64,000 nt of DNA from Crambe crambe (taxonomy: Eukaryota; Porifera; Demospongiae; Poecilosclerida; Crambeidae): the NCBI GenBank assembly GCA_963924555.1, contig OZ004585.1:633488-697487 (forward strand), read 5' to 3'. Position numbers and translations under genes: made by a program. Shown here one piece after another: positions 11,310 through 22,496 of the stretch. The notes below the pieces were generated by a model that saw nothing but the letters and a program-made list of their open reading frames with translations, did no database searches and was not told where the DNA came from. Positions within the stretch are counted from its first letter, which is position 1, and the number at the start of each line of letters is the position of its first letter.

Positions 11310-11905
11310 AGTGGAATATGGTCAGACTTCAGGATAAGCTAAATCAAATTTGGTGAAGGTCACATGGGAGGGACAGTTAAGTGTTTAATAATTTTACCTG
11401 GGCACAAGAAAGATCTAGTAAGCTAGTTGCTAGAAAGCAAACCAGTTTTAGCTGGGCTTTGAAATTCAACCTTTTTTAAAATCTCTAAACAGGATGGGGA
11501 TCAGTCACTTCTCCAGAGATCAATCTATTTGGGTTTGCTCAAAACATACAAACCTTGAGGAATCCATGGCACCTTCAAAAATATACTGTGAATAAAAAGT
11601 GCCTACTCAATAATAATTGAGAATGTCCAACCCAACCCCTCCCAAGGGTCACATAAATGAATGAGTGGAGGGAGGGGGCATCCATTACATAGTCCCTGTA
11701 TCCATCATTCCTACTAACAACTTCTAGTAGCAGGACACTCAGAGAGGGTAGGGCAGTCCTGTCTCATGTAATGTTTGTGATTAAAGTACATGGCTGAGAG
11801 TTTTGTAGGCATGAAAATTTAAATTTGTGTCTTAAAAAAAGAACAACGTGGTATGGTGGGACTTCTACGCATCAGTATGGTTAGTCTTTGGTCTGTCAAG
11901 GCTGA

Positions 11906-12325
11906 TAAGAGGTTAAGCCACAGTTAAGTCCTTTGATAAGGGGCTAAGCCACATCCGAGGCTAAGCCACAGTTAAGTCAAGGCTATGTAAATTTTGGTTT
12001 TGCTGTTCTGGATTTGGTGTGTGCGAAAAATGCAGGGCTGGGTATGAGGCTATGTGCATGCGGTTTACTGCATAAAAGGATTTAACTGTGGCTTAGCCTC
12101 TTATCAAAGGATTTAACTGTGGCTTAAATTTTGGTTTTGCTGTTCTGGATTTGGTGTGTGCGAGAAATGCAGGGCTGGGTATGAGGCTATGTACATGCGG
12201 TTTACTGCATAAAAGGATTTAACTGTGGCTTAGCCTCTTATCAAAGGATTTAACTGTGGCTTAGCCTCTTATCAAAGGATTTAACTGTGGCTTAGCCTCT
12301 TATCAAAGGATTTAACTGTGGCTTT
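11906..12325. repeat. 31-bp tandem repeats in both orientations
   Basis: Several tandem 31-bp units beginning aaaggatttaactgtggctt lie at 12075-12325. Inverted copies (ttaagccacagttaag) lie at 11908-11975. A spacer segment of about 85 bp is duplicated between them. The unit 2 counterpart (about 47249-47606) has fewer units. Confidence 0.8.
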
Positions 12326-12974
12326 GTACTTGAAAGGAGGCTATGTAAATATTTGGTTTTATTATACTTGCAAGATCACTGTAAATATGGCCATGGGTGC
12401 CTGCAGCAGTGGTCTAGGTAAAGCTTCCAAGAATACATCCATATTGTGCAAAAAAAATTTTTCTCAAAAATCCAATTTTTAATGGAATTGATTTGCCATG
12501 CATTAGTGCAAAGGGCATCTTTAGTACTGTACATGAATTAGTTTTTACAACAAATGTGGCATGATCCCATTTTATAATCTCTGGCAGTTTCAGACAATGG
12601 TTTGTTTTTTCACACACAATTATTGATAAAGGGTCTGGCTCAAGACTAGTTTACACACTAGCTACAAGGTCTTGCATGCTTAATAATAATATTTCCTCTG
12701 TGCAAACCAAGTGTAATTACTTTCCAGTATAGTCTCACAGTTATGAGCTGCCTGCTTGGTGGCTCTACTAAATTCTGGAATGATAAGGCTCCTCTGCCAA
12801 CAGGAAACAATCATTCTACCCAAATGTAGCCAAGTGAATTAGCTACCTGCAGCAGAAAAATTTCGCTTTGGTGCTAAACACTGTCACTTCTTTCTAGAAC
12901 TACACTGTGACCAGAATTGGCCTGCTGTTCGGTACCTTACAGTTAGCTAGCTGATTATAGTTTGTACTTCACAC

Positions 12975-13189
12975 CTGTGCTCAATAAATGCTCCATCTTG
13001 AGAGTGTATAAAAAGATGACAGCTATCAACAACCACCATAAGGTCAATATCAGAGGAATGAACCAGACATGGCGGGAAATGGCCGGGGAGCTTCTCTGCT
13101 TTGGCTTGTGTCCATGGAAACAGTAATACTGCCTCAGGTGCTGGACCCGAGACTTCCACAGGTCTACAAATTGAGACCTCAGCATCCTC
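12975..13189 (-). CDS. Candidate exon, unrecognised
   Basis: An open stretch of 215 nt lies between a pyrimidine-rich acceptor (tcatcgctttag) and a donor (cacag then gtgtga). It reads EDAEVS at its start and DLMVVVDSCHLFIHSQDG near its end. The same boundaries and length hold in unit 2 (48243-48457). The few differences between copies all change the protein, so there is no sign of purifying selection since duplication. Another frame over the same bases gives a possible membrane segment (WFIPLILTLWWLLIAVIFLY). That frame ends in phase 1, so it could in principle be spliced to the 2A exon of gene B. No family is recognised. Confidence 0.3.
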
Positions 13190-13858
13190 CTAAAGCGATG
13201 AAGAGCGATCAAAACCAGAATACGTAAGCTTACGCTAGCTAGATCTTACCCATGGAAGGTTTTTTACTCCTCTTTTTTCTCTTTCTTTAGTTGCTTAAAA
13301 GACTGAGGATTTGGGACAAACTGGCCCACTAAATGGCGAGCAACAACCTTTATGTGCATGCGCATAGCAAGCGGTGTGCGCATGCGTTCAAATCTTGAAC
13401 TTTGAACTCAGTTCAGGCTATTCGTGCTAGAATGAGGAGGTCAAGGAAAGAACCGTAACGTTCGAGCTTCCTGTGCTGCAAAACACCTGGAAAGTATACG
13501 TAGCATGATGGACACCTGATACTCTGAAGCAAAATGCTATCATTCATGATTGGACACCTGATACCACCTCCTAAATTACAGAGTCAGCTATTAATAGCTA
13601 CAGGATGATCATGGGAACAGTTTATGGGAGCTCAGTATGAGAAAAAGCAACTGTGTAAACCAGAGTAAGCACCACACCCCTAAATATACACATGTAGTGT
13701 GCTTCCTTCCACTCGTAAAACCTGGGTGACCTCTGACCTCTGGGATTCAGGATCTACAGCCAGGCTGTTGCAGACGATCTCAGCCTCCTGATTGCTACCA
13801 AAGGGATCTCTTATGTCTTCTGTTTGTTGTGGTACTGTGTCCGTCTGTGTGCTCCACT

Positions 13859-14027
13859 GGATACTATGGCAAGGGATGCATCCAATATTCTTGAATCATT
13901 TAACCCTTTGCTCCCATTACTGCACGTGTGTTACCACAGGTTACCATGGCAAGGGGGTGCATCCTATATCCTTGTTTAACCTCTTGTCTCCCATTTGTAG
14001 TGTTACTGCGTCTGTGTGTTCTTACAG
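13859..14027 (+). repeat. Exon-derived direct repeats upstream of a CLASRP exon
   Basis: The block at the start of the exon at 14028, reading ggataccatggcaagg and then gcgtccaat, occurs twice more just upstream (about 13859 and 13941). These copies are separated by repeated tttaacctcttgtctccc-like spacers. Unit 2 carries more copies, including inverted ones (49494-49976). Confidence 0.6.
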
Positions 14028-17000
14028 GATACCATGGCAAGGGGATGCGTCCAATGACATATCCCAATATGATGTGAGGATCCACTTGGACTACATCCCT
14101 GACTACTCAAAACTACCAGAAATCAAGTAAGTCAGTGCAGTGGATGCCAGTGGCAACTTGTAATTGTTTTGCTATGGATTTTATCATATGACTGGTCATA
14201 TGAAATTTGTACTGCTGGGTTAATGTAGATGATCACATGATTGGTCACATGACTGGGCACAAATTTGAGGGGTAGAAACATCCATAATATCTGTACTGCT
14301 GGGTTAATGTAGTACTATGATCACATGACTGGTCACCAATACTTGAGGATTAATTATTGAGGGTTAGAGTAGTACTGATCATTATTGATCACACATGACT
14401 GATCACATGACTGGTCACCTAAACTTGGGTAGAATAACTTTATTGATGATCACTTGACTGGTCACATGATTGTGCTGTCCTCAGACTGAGCAAGGAAGAG
14501 AAGTACGAGGAGTCCAAGTGTAACTACGAGTGTTACAGGATGCTGGTTCAGAACTCCTTCCATGCATGGACTGAGTGAGACAGATGCTCTGACCAAGATG
14601 AACGTGGAGGAAATGTACACAGAACCACTCCACAGCAAAAGAGACAAGAAGAAAGGTTAAATCCACGAAAGTTTATCATTTTTCTGTGATATTAGCATCT
14701 GTTTGTATCATGTATATGATGAATCAAGGTTTGAAGCCTCAGATTCAACTCAGAATGAACATTTTCTCTATTGTTAAGATTAGTATGTACAGTTAAGAGT
14801 AGCTGAGAGATGCATGCAAGAGATCTATTTCATAAGTGGATATTTGTTGGTTAGAAGATGACCAGTTATCAGTATTCCATTCCTTTGACTGCTAAGGTTT
14901 CAGCAAGGAGTGGCCATTGGGTACTTGTATGGGTATGGCGAGGACTCCAATAAGAGCCAGCAGCAACGTGACGAGGAACTACTGGCAGCTTTTCTTGGGG
15001 ACGAGGAGGAGGAAGAAGAGAAGGCATTTAGCAGCGAGAGTGAATATGGTGAGAGGAGAGAGAGAGAGAGAGAGAGTACTTGGTATTGTCACCTGGATGA
15101 TGACCATATCAGTACTTAGTAATAATATGGTGCTATCAAAGATTACTTTCACTCATTCCTTCCTTACCTTAGAAATTGATATGGATGTTGACTCCTTCAA
15201 AACTTGACTACGGCATGCAGGCAGGAGCCTTCAGCAGGTATGTAACCTGTCAAGACATCCCTAGGTGCTCATAAGGTCTGCCTGAATACATCCTTGTGTA
15301 TATGGTAGTGAACTACAGTGGACCCTCACTAATCCGAACTCCAATCCGAATAGCCTTTAATCCAAACCTTCACAAAAGACTTTAATCCGAACCTTCACAA
15401 ATCCGAATAGCCATTATTTTGATGAAAACTAGAAAGTGGTCCATTCCAACTGTATGAGACAGGGGGCAACTATAACAGGACAGCTGTCCACTTACAATAA
15501 AATGAAGAATAACAGGTGATTAAAATGCAAATTCAGTGCTCTGTGATTTAAATATCCAGTCAACTGTGTCTGAGCATGCACCTTAATATTAGTGGGGAAT
15601 GAATCATGATATAATTCCATGGACTATTATACTGACACTTCAGGTCTCTAAGGGTTGAAAAGTCAGAGCTGAAGGAGCAAAAGATAGCCAGAATTGCAGA
15701 ACTGGAGAAGTCTGCTCTCTCCGTGAGTCATAATAATATCTAAACCTAATTCTTAGAATTTGGATCCAAGAATAGCAGTGTATCCAACCCCATGACAAGG
15801 ATATTATAGATGTGGAATTGGATCCAAGAGTAGGAATATGCTTAATAACTAGTGTGTTTAGTTTCTTGTCCTGGTTGTTTCAGGGTAGGAAGTCTCGAAG
15901 AGAACGTCTAAATTGGAAAGAAAACCACCCACCAGAACCACGCCTACCAACTCCTCCTAGTTATGCCCAGAGGGGGAGTCCTACGTACGAGACTTATGAG
16001 GGAGACAGGGAAAGGTATCTGGACATAGAATTCTAAATAATGCACACCTTAAAATTCTAAATGATGCACACCTTAATGTAATCTTCTACTAATTTCATGA
16101 GATAATAATTGTTGTACTTGTATTTCATTCATGTGGATCCAGTTCCCATTCCACCAGTCCAGAACCAGATGGCAGGGTGGAGTTCATCACTGAATTCGGT
16201 GGTGGTGATGACACAGTGGAGGATAAAAGAAAACTCTGGAGAATATTTCCAGATCAGAACCAAAAGAAAAGTCAGAATCCCATGCCAGTAATGACCATGC
16301 CCACAGGAAATCAGATGACAGGAAACGAGTACGGGAGAGGGATAGATCTCGAGATCACGAGTCATTGTCGTCGAGGAAGGAGAGAAGAGAGGAAGAGAAG
16401 TCCAGATCCAGTAGGAATCACCACTCCTCCCATCGGCGTCGGTCTCGCACACCCGAGAGGTCACGTGACCGATCCTCACGGCATAGACGATCATCCTATT
16501 CCAGATCTCGTTCAAGATCCAGGTAAGAAAAAGTAGAAGTTGAATATAGTGGAATTTCAAAAGAAGGGGAAACTACAGTGGGATTTGGATTTCTGAGCTA
16601 CCTTGTAATTGTACTTTTTCTCTGTTGGTTAGGGACAGGTATTATTCCTCGAGAAAGCGATCCTATCGATCACGTTCCAGATCTCGGAGCCGGAGAAGAG
16701 ATGATTATAGAGGTAGGAACAGAGAACGGGAACGAGATCACAGTAGAGATTGGAACCAGAGTAGGAGGAAGGGAAGATACTCGAGGAGTAGAAGTAGATC
16801 CCGTTCCAGGAGTAGGGAGGACAAAATTCATTCTAGAATCCATTCCAGAAAGGAGTCCCGTTCTCATTCCAGGAGCAGAGAGAAATATCACTCAGGAAGG
16901 AAGTCTCATTCTCGTTCCAGCATTAGAAGTTCAGGACGAAGTCTTCCAAGAAAACACTTACGTTCAGATTCTAGTAGAAGTCCATCAGTGAGATCTCGTT

Positions 17001-17872
17001 CTGGTTCCAAAAGCAGGAGTAGGAGCAGAAGTTCATCTATGAGTCAGCAGAATCAAAGTAGGGTAGAGTGGTGTGGAGTGTAAACAAAGAGTGTATGTTG
17101 TTCTTACTGGATAGCACACTTACCAATTCAAGTGGAATCCATTTACTTATTGTAGTTCCCAATTTTGTAAACCTTATTACATTTCTCCCTCCTTACATTT
17201 CCTTGAACAGATCTGTGAAGAGTGTTACTAAGTCACGAGTGATATCTGATAAGGTACAACAATTGCATGATTACGTAATACTGTGCTGGTATTATTGCTA
17301 AATTGATTACACAGAACAAGCTGACGCACAGGGAAAGAATGATGAAGAAGATGCAGGCACAGCTCAACAAGCAATATAAAATATTGAATGATGAATGCAT
17401 ACAAGCAAGAATTATTCTTAATGACGTATGTGTTAAGTATTCATAATTATTCTTGTAGACAAACTGGACAGAAAGCAGAGAAAGTGAAGAAAGCAGAGAG
17501 ACTGGTAAGTCTTGTCATGCAGTGGTGATTTTTTTCTTTATTAAAGAAATTCCCTTATTTGAATCCAATTTCTACCTGTGCAGGAGAGGGAGGAACGTCT
17601 CCAAGATCAACAAAGAAAGATGAAGGAGCTTGTAGTGAAGTATGTGGAGAATTAAGTGTTGTTAGCGTATGTTAAGAGCATGTATCACTGCATGTGATTG
17701 CAGGGAAGAAGTGACTGAACCAGACTACACCTTCACCAGCTCAGCCTCACTCTATAAGGATGAAAAGGCAGAGAAAGAGAGAGAGAGCCGTTCTCCGACC
17801 CCTGATAGTCCCCATAGGATCCTCACTCTTGGGTTAAATCACAAATCTAAGGATGATGGTAGACAGACTTAA
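14028..17872 (+). CDS. CLASRP: CLASRP-like RS-domain splicing factor, frame-disrupted, 5' partial
   Basis: Homologue of the CLK4-associating SR-rich protein, a nuclear regulator of alternative splicing. Exons: 14028-14126, 14485-14655, 14908-15048, 15173-15237, 15644-15722, 15884-16014, 16143-16522, 16633-17079, 17211-17253, 17315-17370, 17459-17504, 17584-17639, 17704-17872 (stop). Family landmarks in order: IPWQGD, QYDVRIHLDYIPDY, SKCNYECYRMLVQN (DRY_EERY domain), IGYLYGYGED, acidic DEEEEEE, DYGMQAGAFSR, PPSYAQRGSPTY, FITEFGGGDD, a long RS domain and a basic C-terminal coiled coil. Splice phases agree throughout except for three indels: about +4 nt at 14561-14568, +1 at 15197-15203 and -1 near 16221-16235. 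The intron after 17370 appears to have a GC donor. A possible earlier exon starts at 13751; the start codon was not found. It may be a young pseudogene or contain sequence errors. Confidence 0.82.
15313..15420. mobile_element. Pogo-like terminal fragments in a CLASRP intron
   Basis: A tract begins acagtggaccctcactaatc, followed by three repeats of an aatccgaa motif. This resembles pogo/Tigger-type termini. Related starts are seen near 30334, 52328 and 58243. No second end or target duplication was resolved. Confidence 0.3.
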
Positions 17873-18246
17873 CTTACTAGAGGGTGTGGTACGGTGGGCT
17901 GGGTTTCATTTCTATGGGGATCATGTGTATTGGCCAGCTGGCCATCTTTGATGTAAGTGTATTGACATGTAGCATATTATGTATGAACTAGGCATGTTTC
18001 CAGAGGTCCAGTGATACATTTGTTAATGTATAGCGTTGAAGATGTTTCTGTTTTATGCAGATTACTATTTTGGGAGATTCATATGATTTTGAAGGAAGAA
18101 CAAATATTGGGAAATGTTTGTATACTAGATTATCTTCATGCATTCTGAATTTAATGGTTATGGTGGTTTTGAAAAAAAAATGTTATGTAGCTATAATAGA
18201 TGGGTAGTATAGTAATGCACAGCTCAGCTAGTCAATTTCATGAGCC
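17873..18246. other. CLASRP 3' flank, no gene seen
   Basis: AT-rich sequence after the stop codon, probably 3' UTR and intergenic. No clear polyadenylation signal was assigned and no open frame of note was found. Confidence 0.4.
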
Positions 18247-18358
18247 AGCGAGCTTCCAAGAAAACACTTGTATTCTGATTACAGTAGAAGTCAGCGAGGT
18301 CTCATTCTGGTCTGGTTTCAAGAGTAAGAGTAGGAGCAGAACTTTATCTCGGAGATAA
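18247..18358 (+). pseudogene. Relic copy of the CLASRP RS exon
   Basis: This segment resembles 16935-17045 of the RS exon: both share the blocks cttccaagaaaacactt, tctcattctggt-like and agagtaagagtaggagcaga. The copy carries indels and stops. It is a partial tandem duplication of the 3' part of the gene that has decayed. Confidence 0.7.
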
Positions 18359-18361
18359 TTT

Positions 18362-18643
18362 CTGTTGCTTTTGAAACCTAAGACTCCTCTAGTTAACAAC
18401 AGAATCTAGGTTTGAATGTTGCTTTTGAAACCTCCAGTTAACAGCAGAATCTAGGTTTGAATGTTGCTTTTGAAACCTCCAGTTAACAGCAGAATCTAGG
18501 TTTGAATGTTGCTTTTGAAACCTCCAGTTAACAGCAGAATCTAGGTTTGAATGTTGCTTTTGAAACCTCCAGTTAACAGCAGAATCTAGGTTTGAATGTT
18601 GCTTTTGAAACCTCCAGTTAACAGCAGAATCTAGGTTTGAATG
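18362..18643. repeat. 45-bp minisatellite, about 6 units
   Basis: The tandem 45-bp unit contains tgttgcttttgaaacctcc and agttaacagcagaatctagg. Later units are nearly identical and the first is diverged. Because 45 is a multiple of 3 it gives a spurious 15-residue repeat protein on the minus strand, with no sign of being a gene. Confidence 0.9.
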
Positions 18644-19194
18644 TGGTGTAATGAGTGTGGCTTCTAGTAAATAGATACTGTACATAAAATAGATTATACA
18701 TACTGTACCTTGAATAGTGTTGAAGATGTTTGTTTTGCTAGGCAGATTACTATTTCAGGAGATGTGTTGTAATCTGTGATTATTGCATTTTAATTGGCTC
18801 TATAGTGTGAGTTCCAGGATGTGGTAAACTTGACTTCCTGTTACTTAGTTATGAGCATAGTCTATTTTTTTGTGAATAGCTTGTGTACAGAAGGCCTCTA
18901 CACTGAGTAAATCCTTACCATTTGATCTATAACCATGAAGGAAAAGTGGGAGGAAAAATCCAATAGATTCTCAAGAAAACTGACATGTATGAGCATGCTC
19001 AGTACAGATACGGAAGGTTATCCAAATCAATTCTTGATGTCTAAAGTGTTGCTGAAAATGTATTTCAAGTGAAGTAGCTAGTTAAAAGCATAATATGAAG
19101 TGGGATAATAGTGAATAATAATTCAAAGCATAGCTAATACAATAATAATTTATTATACAAAATGGGCTAATAAGTGGGATAGCTAGTATATAGC
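18644..19194. other. Intergenic, no feature seen
   Basis: AT-rich DNA with no domain-bearing frame on either strand and no clear repeat. Confidence 0.4.
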
Positions 19195-19400
19195 TGCTAA
19201 CGATTAAATATTTGCACACAGCCATTACTAAAATCAGCTGTATATATATCTTCCCATCACTATCTACTGCTATGCCAATCTAATTTTCATATTCCCCAAA
19301 TGAATCAACTAACTCTCCATTGGGATTGAACATACACACAGACAATTGACCAGGAAATGTCCTGTGACTGACTGTTATTGTGAACCCTGTAAGATGAGCG
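19195..19400 (-). pseudogene. NHL-repeat gene relic
   Basis: The minus strand reads VCMFNPNGELVDSFGEYEN, then an in-frame TAG, then GIAVDSDGKIYIADFSNG. This matches the last propeller blade of the intact NHL gene at 54872-55668 (VCVFDSKGKLLDSFGED and VVVDSDGRMYTSDYG). Only the 3' end remains. It sits at the same relative place in unit 1 as that gene does in unit 2. Confidence 0.75.
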
Positions 19401-19825
19401 ATGAACTTTCTTACTGAATGATGCAGCATAGTCCTGCCAATTCCACCGCTGTTAAATCAGTGTTGCCCTCAGATCTGAACAAGTATTGTTTGTGTACTCT
19501 TTGTAAAAAACAATGTAGCTAAGTATTTGAATGTATGTGAATATTCTGGCCTATAACTAGCTCATAGAGCTAGGTTTTGGCAAATCACCATGTTATCTCT
19601 GTACTGGGCTTTGGTAGCTCAGCTTCAGGAAGATTTTCAGCATAAGCAGACAGCAACTGATTCATGATAGTTATGTAAACCTCAAACAAGTTGTACAACA
19701 GGCAATTGTGTGAATGCACATTATTTTATTGATAGCCAACAGCTTTAATTGAGCTCACAAAAACTAAAAGGTGAGACAGGAAATGACATGATAATAATAT
19801 TTCAGGAAATAACACAATTAAATTA
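19401..19825. other. Intergenic, no gene recognised
   Basis: A short minus-strand frame around 19590-19665 reads NQLLSAYAENLPEAELP but has no clear splice context. Nothing else is seen. Confidence 0.35.
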
Positions 19826-20493
19826 CTACCCTCCTTTAACCCCAACTAATAATATTTTAGTGTCATCAATTCCTATATATTTGCTCAGATGTAGCCTGAA
19901 ACTGAACAGATCACTAATCTTGTATTGATCTTGATTTTTGTCAATAATAAAAATAGTGCTAAAATGATCAGTAAGAACTGACTGACACATCTGGCTGCAA
20001 TCAATTACTCTGCACTTTGCATATTCTTCAAAGATCTTGGTGTAATAATCTGCATTTCTTTTGTCTTGTTCGGATCCAAACTCTTCAATGAGTTTACTTA
20101 TAAGAATGTCAAAATTCATGAAAGACTGATATTCATAAACATTTTTTATGAGCTTCTTCACATCGTTACTTGCTTTTATTTCATCCCTAGTCTTAGAATC
20201 AATTGAAAGTATATCTGAGATCATATGACACCGAAGGGAAAAATTCTCATCATTAGTTGTTTTTGATAAAGTTTCACAAAAATCATCGAGCAATGTGCTG
20301 AATTCCCACGTTATATCTACTGTTTTTTCCTTTATACGTGCTAAATAACTTTGTTTAGGAGGCCAGTCACCTTGGGTTATCAATTCAGAAGATGGGCGGG
20401 TTAATTTTGCCACTTTTTCTTCTGGGAGATAGCATATTTCAGGGCTTAATATGTCTTCTTGTATATCATCATCTTGTACGTCATGTGATATAG
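19826..20493 (-). CDS. Stand-alone copy of the gene A N-terminal module (truncated paralogue)
   Basis: An exon of 668 nt with an acceptor at 20494-20495 (phase 1) ends in a stop. It aligns through its length with residues encoded by about 29256-28600 of gene A. Shared blocks include FCETLS, TTNDEN, HQSFMNFDIL-like, FGSEQDK, FEEYAKC, IDCSQMC and KILLVGV. It stops exactly where the module ends (GVKGG then stop), before the pseudokinase. The 5' exon carrying the start codon was not found. It may be a small adaptor-like gene made of this module alone, or a broken duplicate of gene A; the uninterrupted frame favours recent or retained coding. Confidence 0.6.
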
Positions 20494-20619
20494 CTGGAGT
20501 GTGATGATATGTATAAATAAAAATTTGATGATTGATGGATAAGTGGGGGTTAAAATGATATGTGTTTGTGGTACATTATTAGTACAAACCAAGTAGTACA
20601 TAATTTGAGCTTGAAATTG

Positions 20620-21200
20620 TTGATTGGGGCGAGCCTGAGCAAGCCCTACACTAGTGAGTTGGTGTAGAAAAATTGTATTGAGATCTATTATAACTGTACG
20701 TTCTAATAACATGGTTTTCGACCATCAGGTAAATCTTGTGCATACTCACCCAATAATGGGTTCAATCTTGTTTGCTCAACTAGCTACTAAAGAATGGATC
20801 AAATTAAAGCTGACCAACTCAGACGTAGAAGGGAGGAAGAAGGACTCAGAAAGCAAAGGGTGTGTTGAGATAAGGCAAAGCACAGAGAAAAGATAGGCTA
20901 TGTTGGAGCACTTTAAGGAGGGCCAGGCTCCAAATCCTGGGAGAGAATGCAAACCAGAGATTGTCTTCAGAGACAACAGAGGCCAAGCTCCAAATCTTGA
21001 GATAGAATGCAAACCAGACTTTAGAAACAACTGAATAAAGAGAGGCCAGGCTAAAAGATGCCAAGCTCCAAATCCTGAGAGATATTATTAGCCTCTCCCA
21101 CATTCACTGTTTCACCCTTGCTAAAGGAACATGAATCACGCTCAGGCTTGCCTCACAATGCATTGCATTCGTCTAGTATGTTTGTATACCATACAAGTGA
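20620..21200 (+). mobile_element. Decayed element with Arg/Gln/Glu-rich frame (Helitron-like?)
   Basis: A frame from about 20794 reads MDQIKADQLRRRREEEGLRK and then degenerates, followed by short tandem blocks (ggccaggctccaaatc). It shares its start (gagcctgagc), this frame and its end (cacaatgcattgcatt) with 32510-33290. Arg/Gln/Glu-rich N-terminal stretches of this kind occur in metazoan Helitron proteins. No Rep or helicase motif is present, so the class is uncertain. Confidence 0.35.
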
Positions 21201-21736
21201 GCGTAAGGTAACGGGGGGGGGGGGAGGGGACCCCCCTTGACGTGTTGACTCTTTTACGTATGTGTTCTAGAACTTTATGAGCTAGGTGATTTGTGACTAT
21301 TGCAAAAATAGAGCTCTTGTTTTATGTGTTCTAGCTGTCATATCCTGAAACTCTACTTCTACTAAGTGCCAAGGGGCAGTTCTGGAGGTGACTATGATCT
21401 ATGGTACGTATACATCTTACTAGTAGCATGCGCAAACACATGTGCATGATCATGGCCTTACAGCTCAGCCAGCCAGTTAGCTAGCAGTCTAAGCAGCGAG
21501 AGCAGCCAAGTTAACGATCATCAGAGAAAGTACTGGAGCAAGAAAATCAACATGAAAGCCATAAAAATAGCAATGCAAAGTTCAAGATTTTATGATTGTC
21601 TATAAAAGCACCTACAAGAAAGAAACTACAAAGTCACAGGTAGGCCAAAAGTCCTGAGAAAACTATGACCACCATACTAGTCTAAAGCTATGACCACCAT
21701 ACTGCTACTAGTAATATGTAGTCTGGTATATTAAAA

Positions 21737-22003
21737 AAATATTTCCGTGAATGAAAAAAATGTAGGGATGACCATTGCTCAAAAAAGTAAGGAAACAAGG
21801 GTAGGGAGTGGAAATGGGGTCAATCTTTAGTCTTGCCTAATGTTTATTGAAATAACAATTCTGTATATCCACGTCGGGTAGCTTCAGATTATAGTGTACG
21901 TATATGTAGGGATTGTTGGCTGGATATACAGAACAAAGATTGATCCCGTTTCCACTCCCTACCCATGGTTATCCCTACATTTTTTCATTTCACAGAAATA
22001 TTT
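21737..22003. mobile_element. MITE of about 270 bp with long inverted repeats
   Basis: Left arm blocks aaatatttccgtgaatg, atgtagggatgacc and gtagggagtggaaa recur inverted up to 22003. A central block (tctgtatatcca) is also mirrored. There is no coding capacity. Confidence 0.65.
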
Positions 22004-22496
22004 CCCCCTTGTTCCTAGTCTCTATGTTTGCACACATAAATGCAAGAGTTCATTCTTCTACGTGCAGAAGTTTCTTGAAATGCATAGTTCTCCAATAGCA
22101 TATAGCAGCTCAATGATTTATATCAGCGAGTCAAGGCTTGAAATATTGAGCTATACTTGAAGGTCGAGGATGTAGATGAATCTGAAATAGAGTCTATACC
22201 GGTAGATGGACTAAAATCCTAGAATTCGAGTAGTCTATGATCTAGAGCTTAGCTAGCTGAGTAATATTATAATTGGATATCAAATACATGCACATGTGTC
22301 ATAAAAAAATGGCTGCCAATAATTAAGTTAGTCGAGTACTATGCTCCGTAGTCTCTCTTTTTACATCGACTCTTTCTAGGATTGACGAGTACAAAAGATC
22401 GTAGTTGGAGTGGATTTATCCAGAAATCATAGCTGTAGTTTTTGAGTGGTTCGAGAGAGATATGGTTGTCATAATAGAGAAGACAAAGCGATTTAC

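Larger units (their letters stand above)
5587..12974. other. Repeat-rich stretch with no confident gene
   Basis: No frame with domain features was found on either strand. The stretch holds the MITEs, foldbacks and microsatellites listed separately and is nearly the same in unit 2 (about 41348-48242). It could be a long first intron or promoter region of gene B, whose 5' exon is missing. Open frames around 8460-8650, 9165-9370, 9495-9850 and 12414-12620 are preserved in both copies only because the DNA is nearly identical. Confidence 0.5.
20494..22496. other. Intergenic stretch with transposon debris
   Basis: It contains the Helitron-like debris and MITE listed separately, a poly-G run near 21211-21230 and a block around 22640-22720 with no domain-bearing frame. 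Further 3' exons of gene A may lie here but none could be supported. Confidence 0.4.

Noticed and set aside
16177-16560. Open frames across the CLASRP RS exon on both strands
   Set aside because: The conserved FITEFGGGDD and RS readings show the real frames; the others are by-products of Arg/Ser codon composition.
18389-18685. Open frame made of a repeated 15-residue motif
   Set aside because: Artefact of a 45-bp minisatellite; no splice sites, start context or domain.
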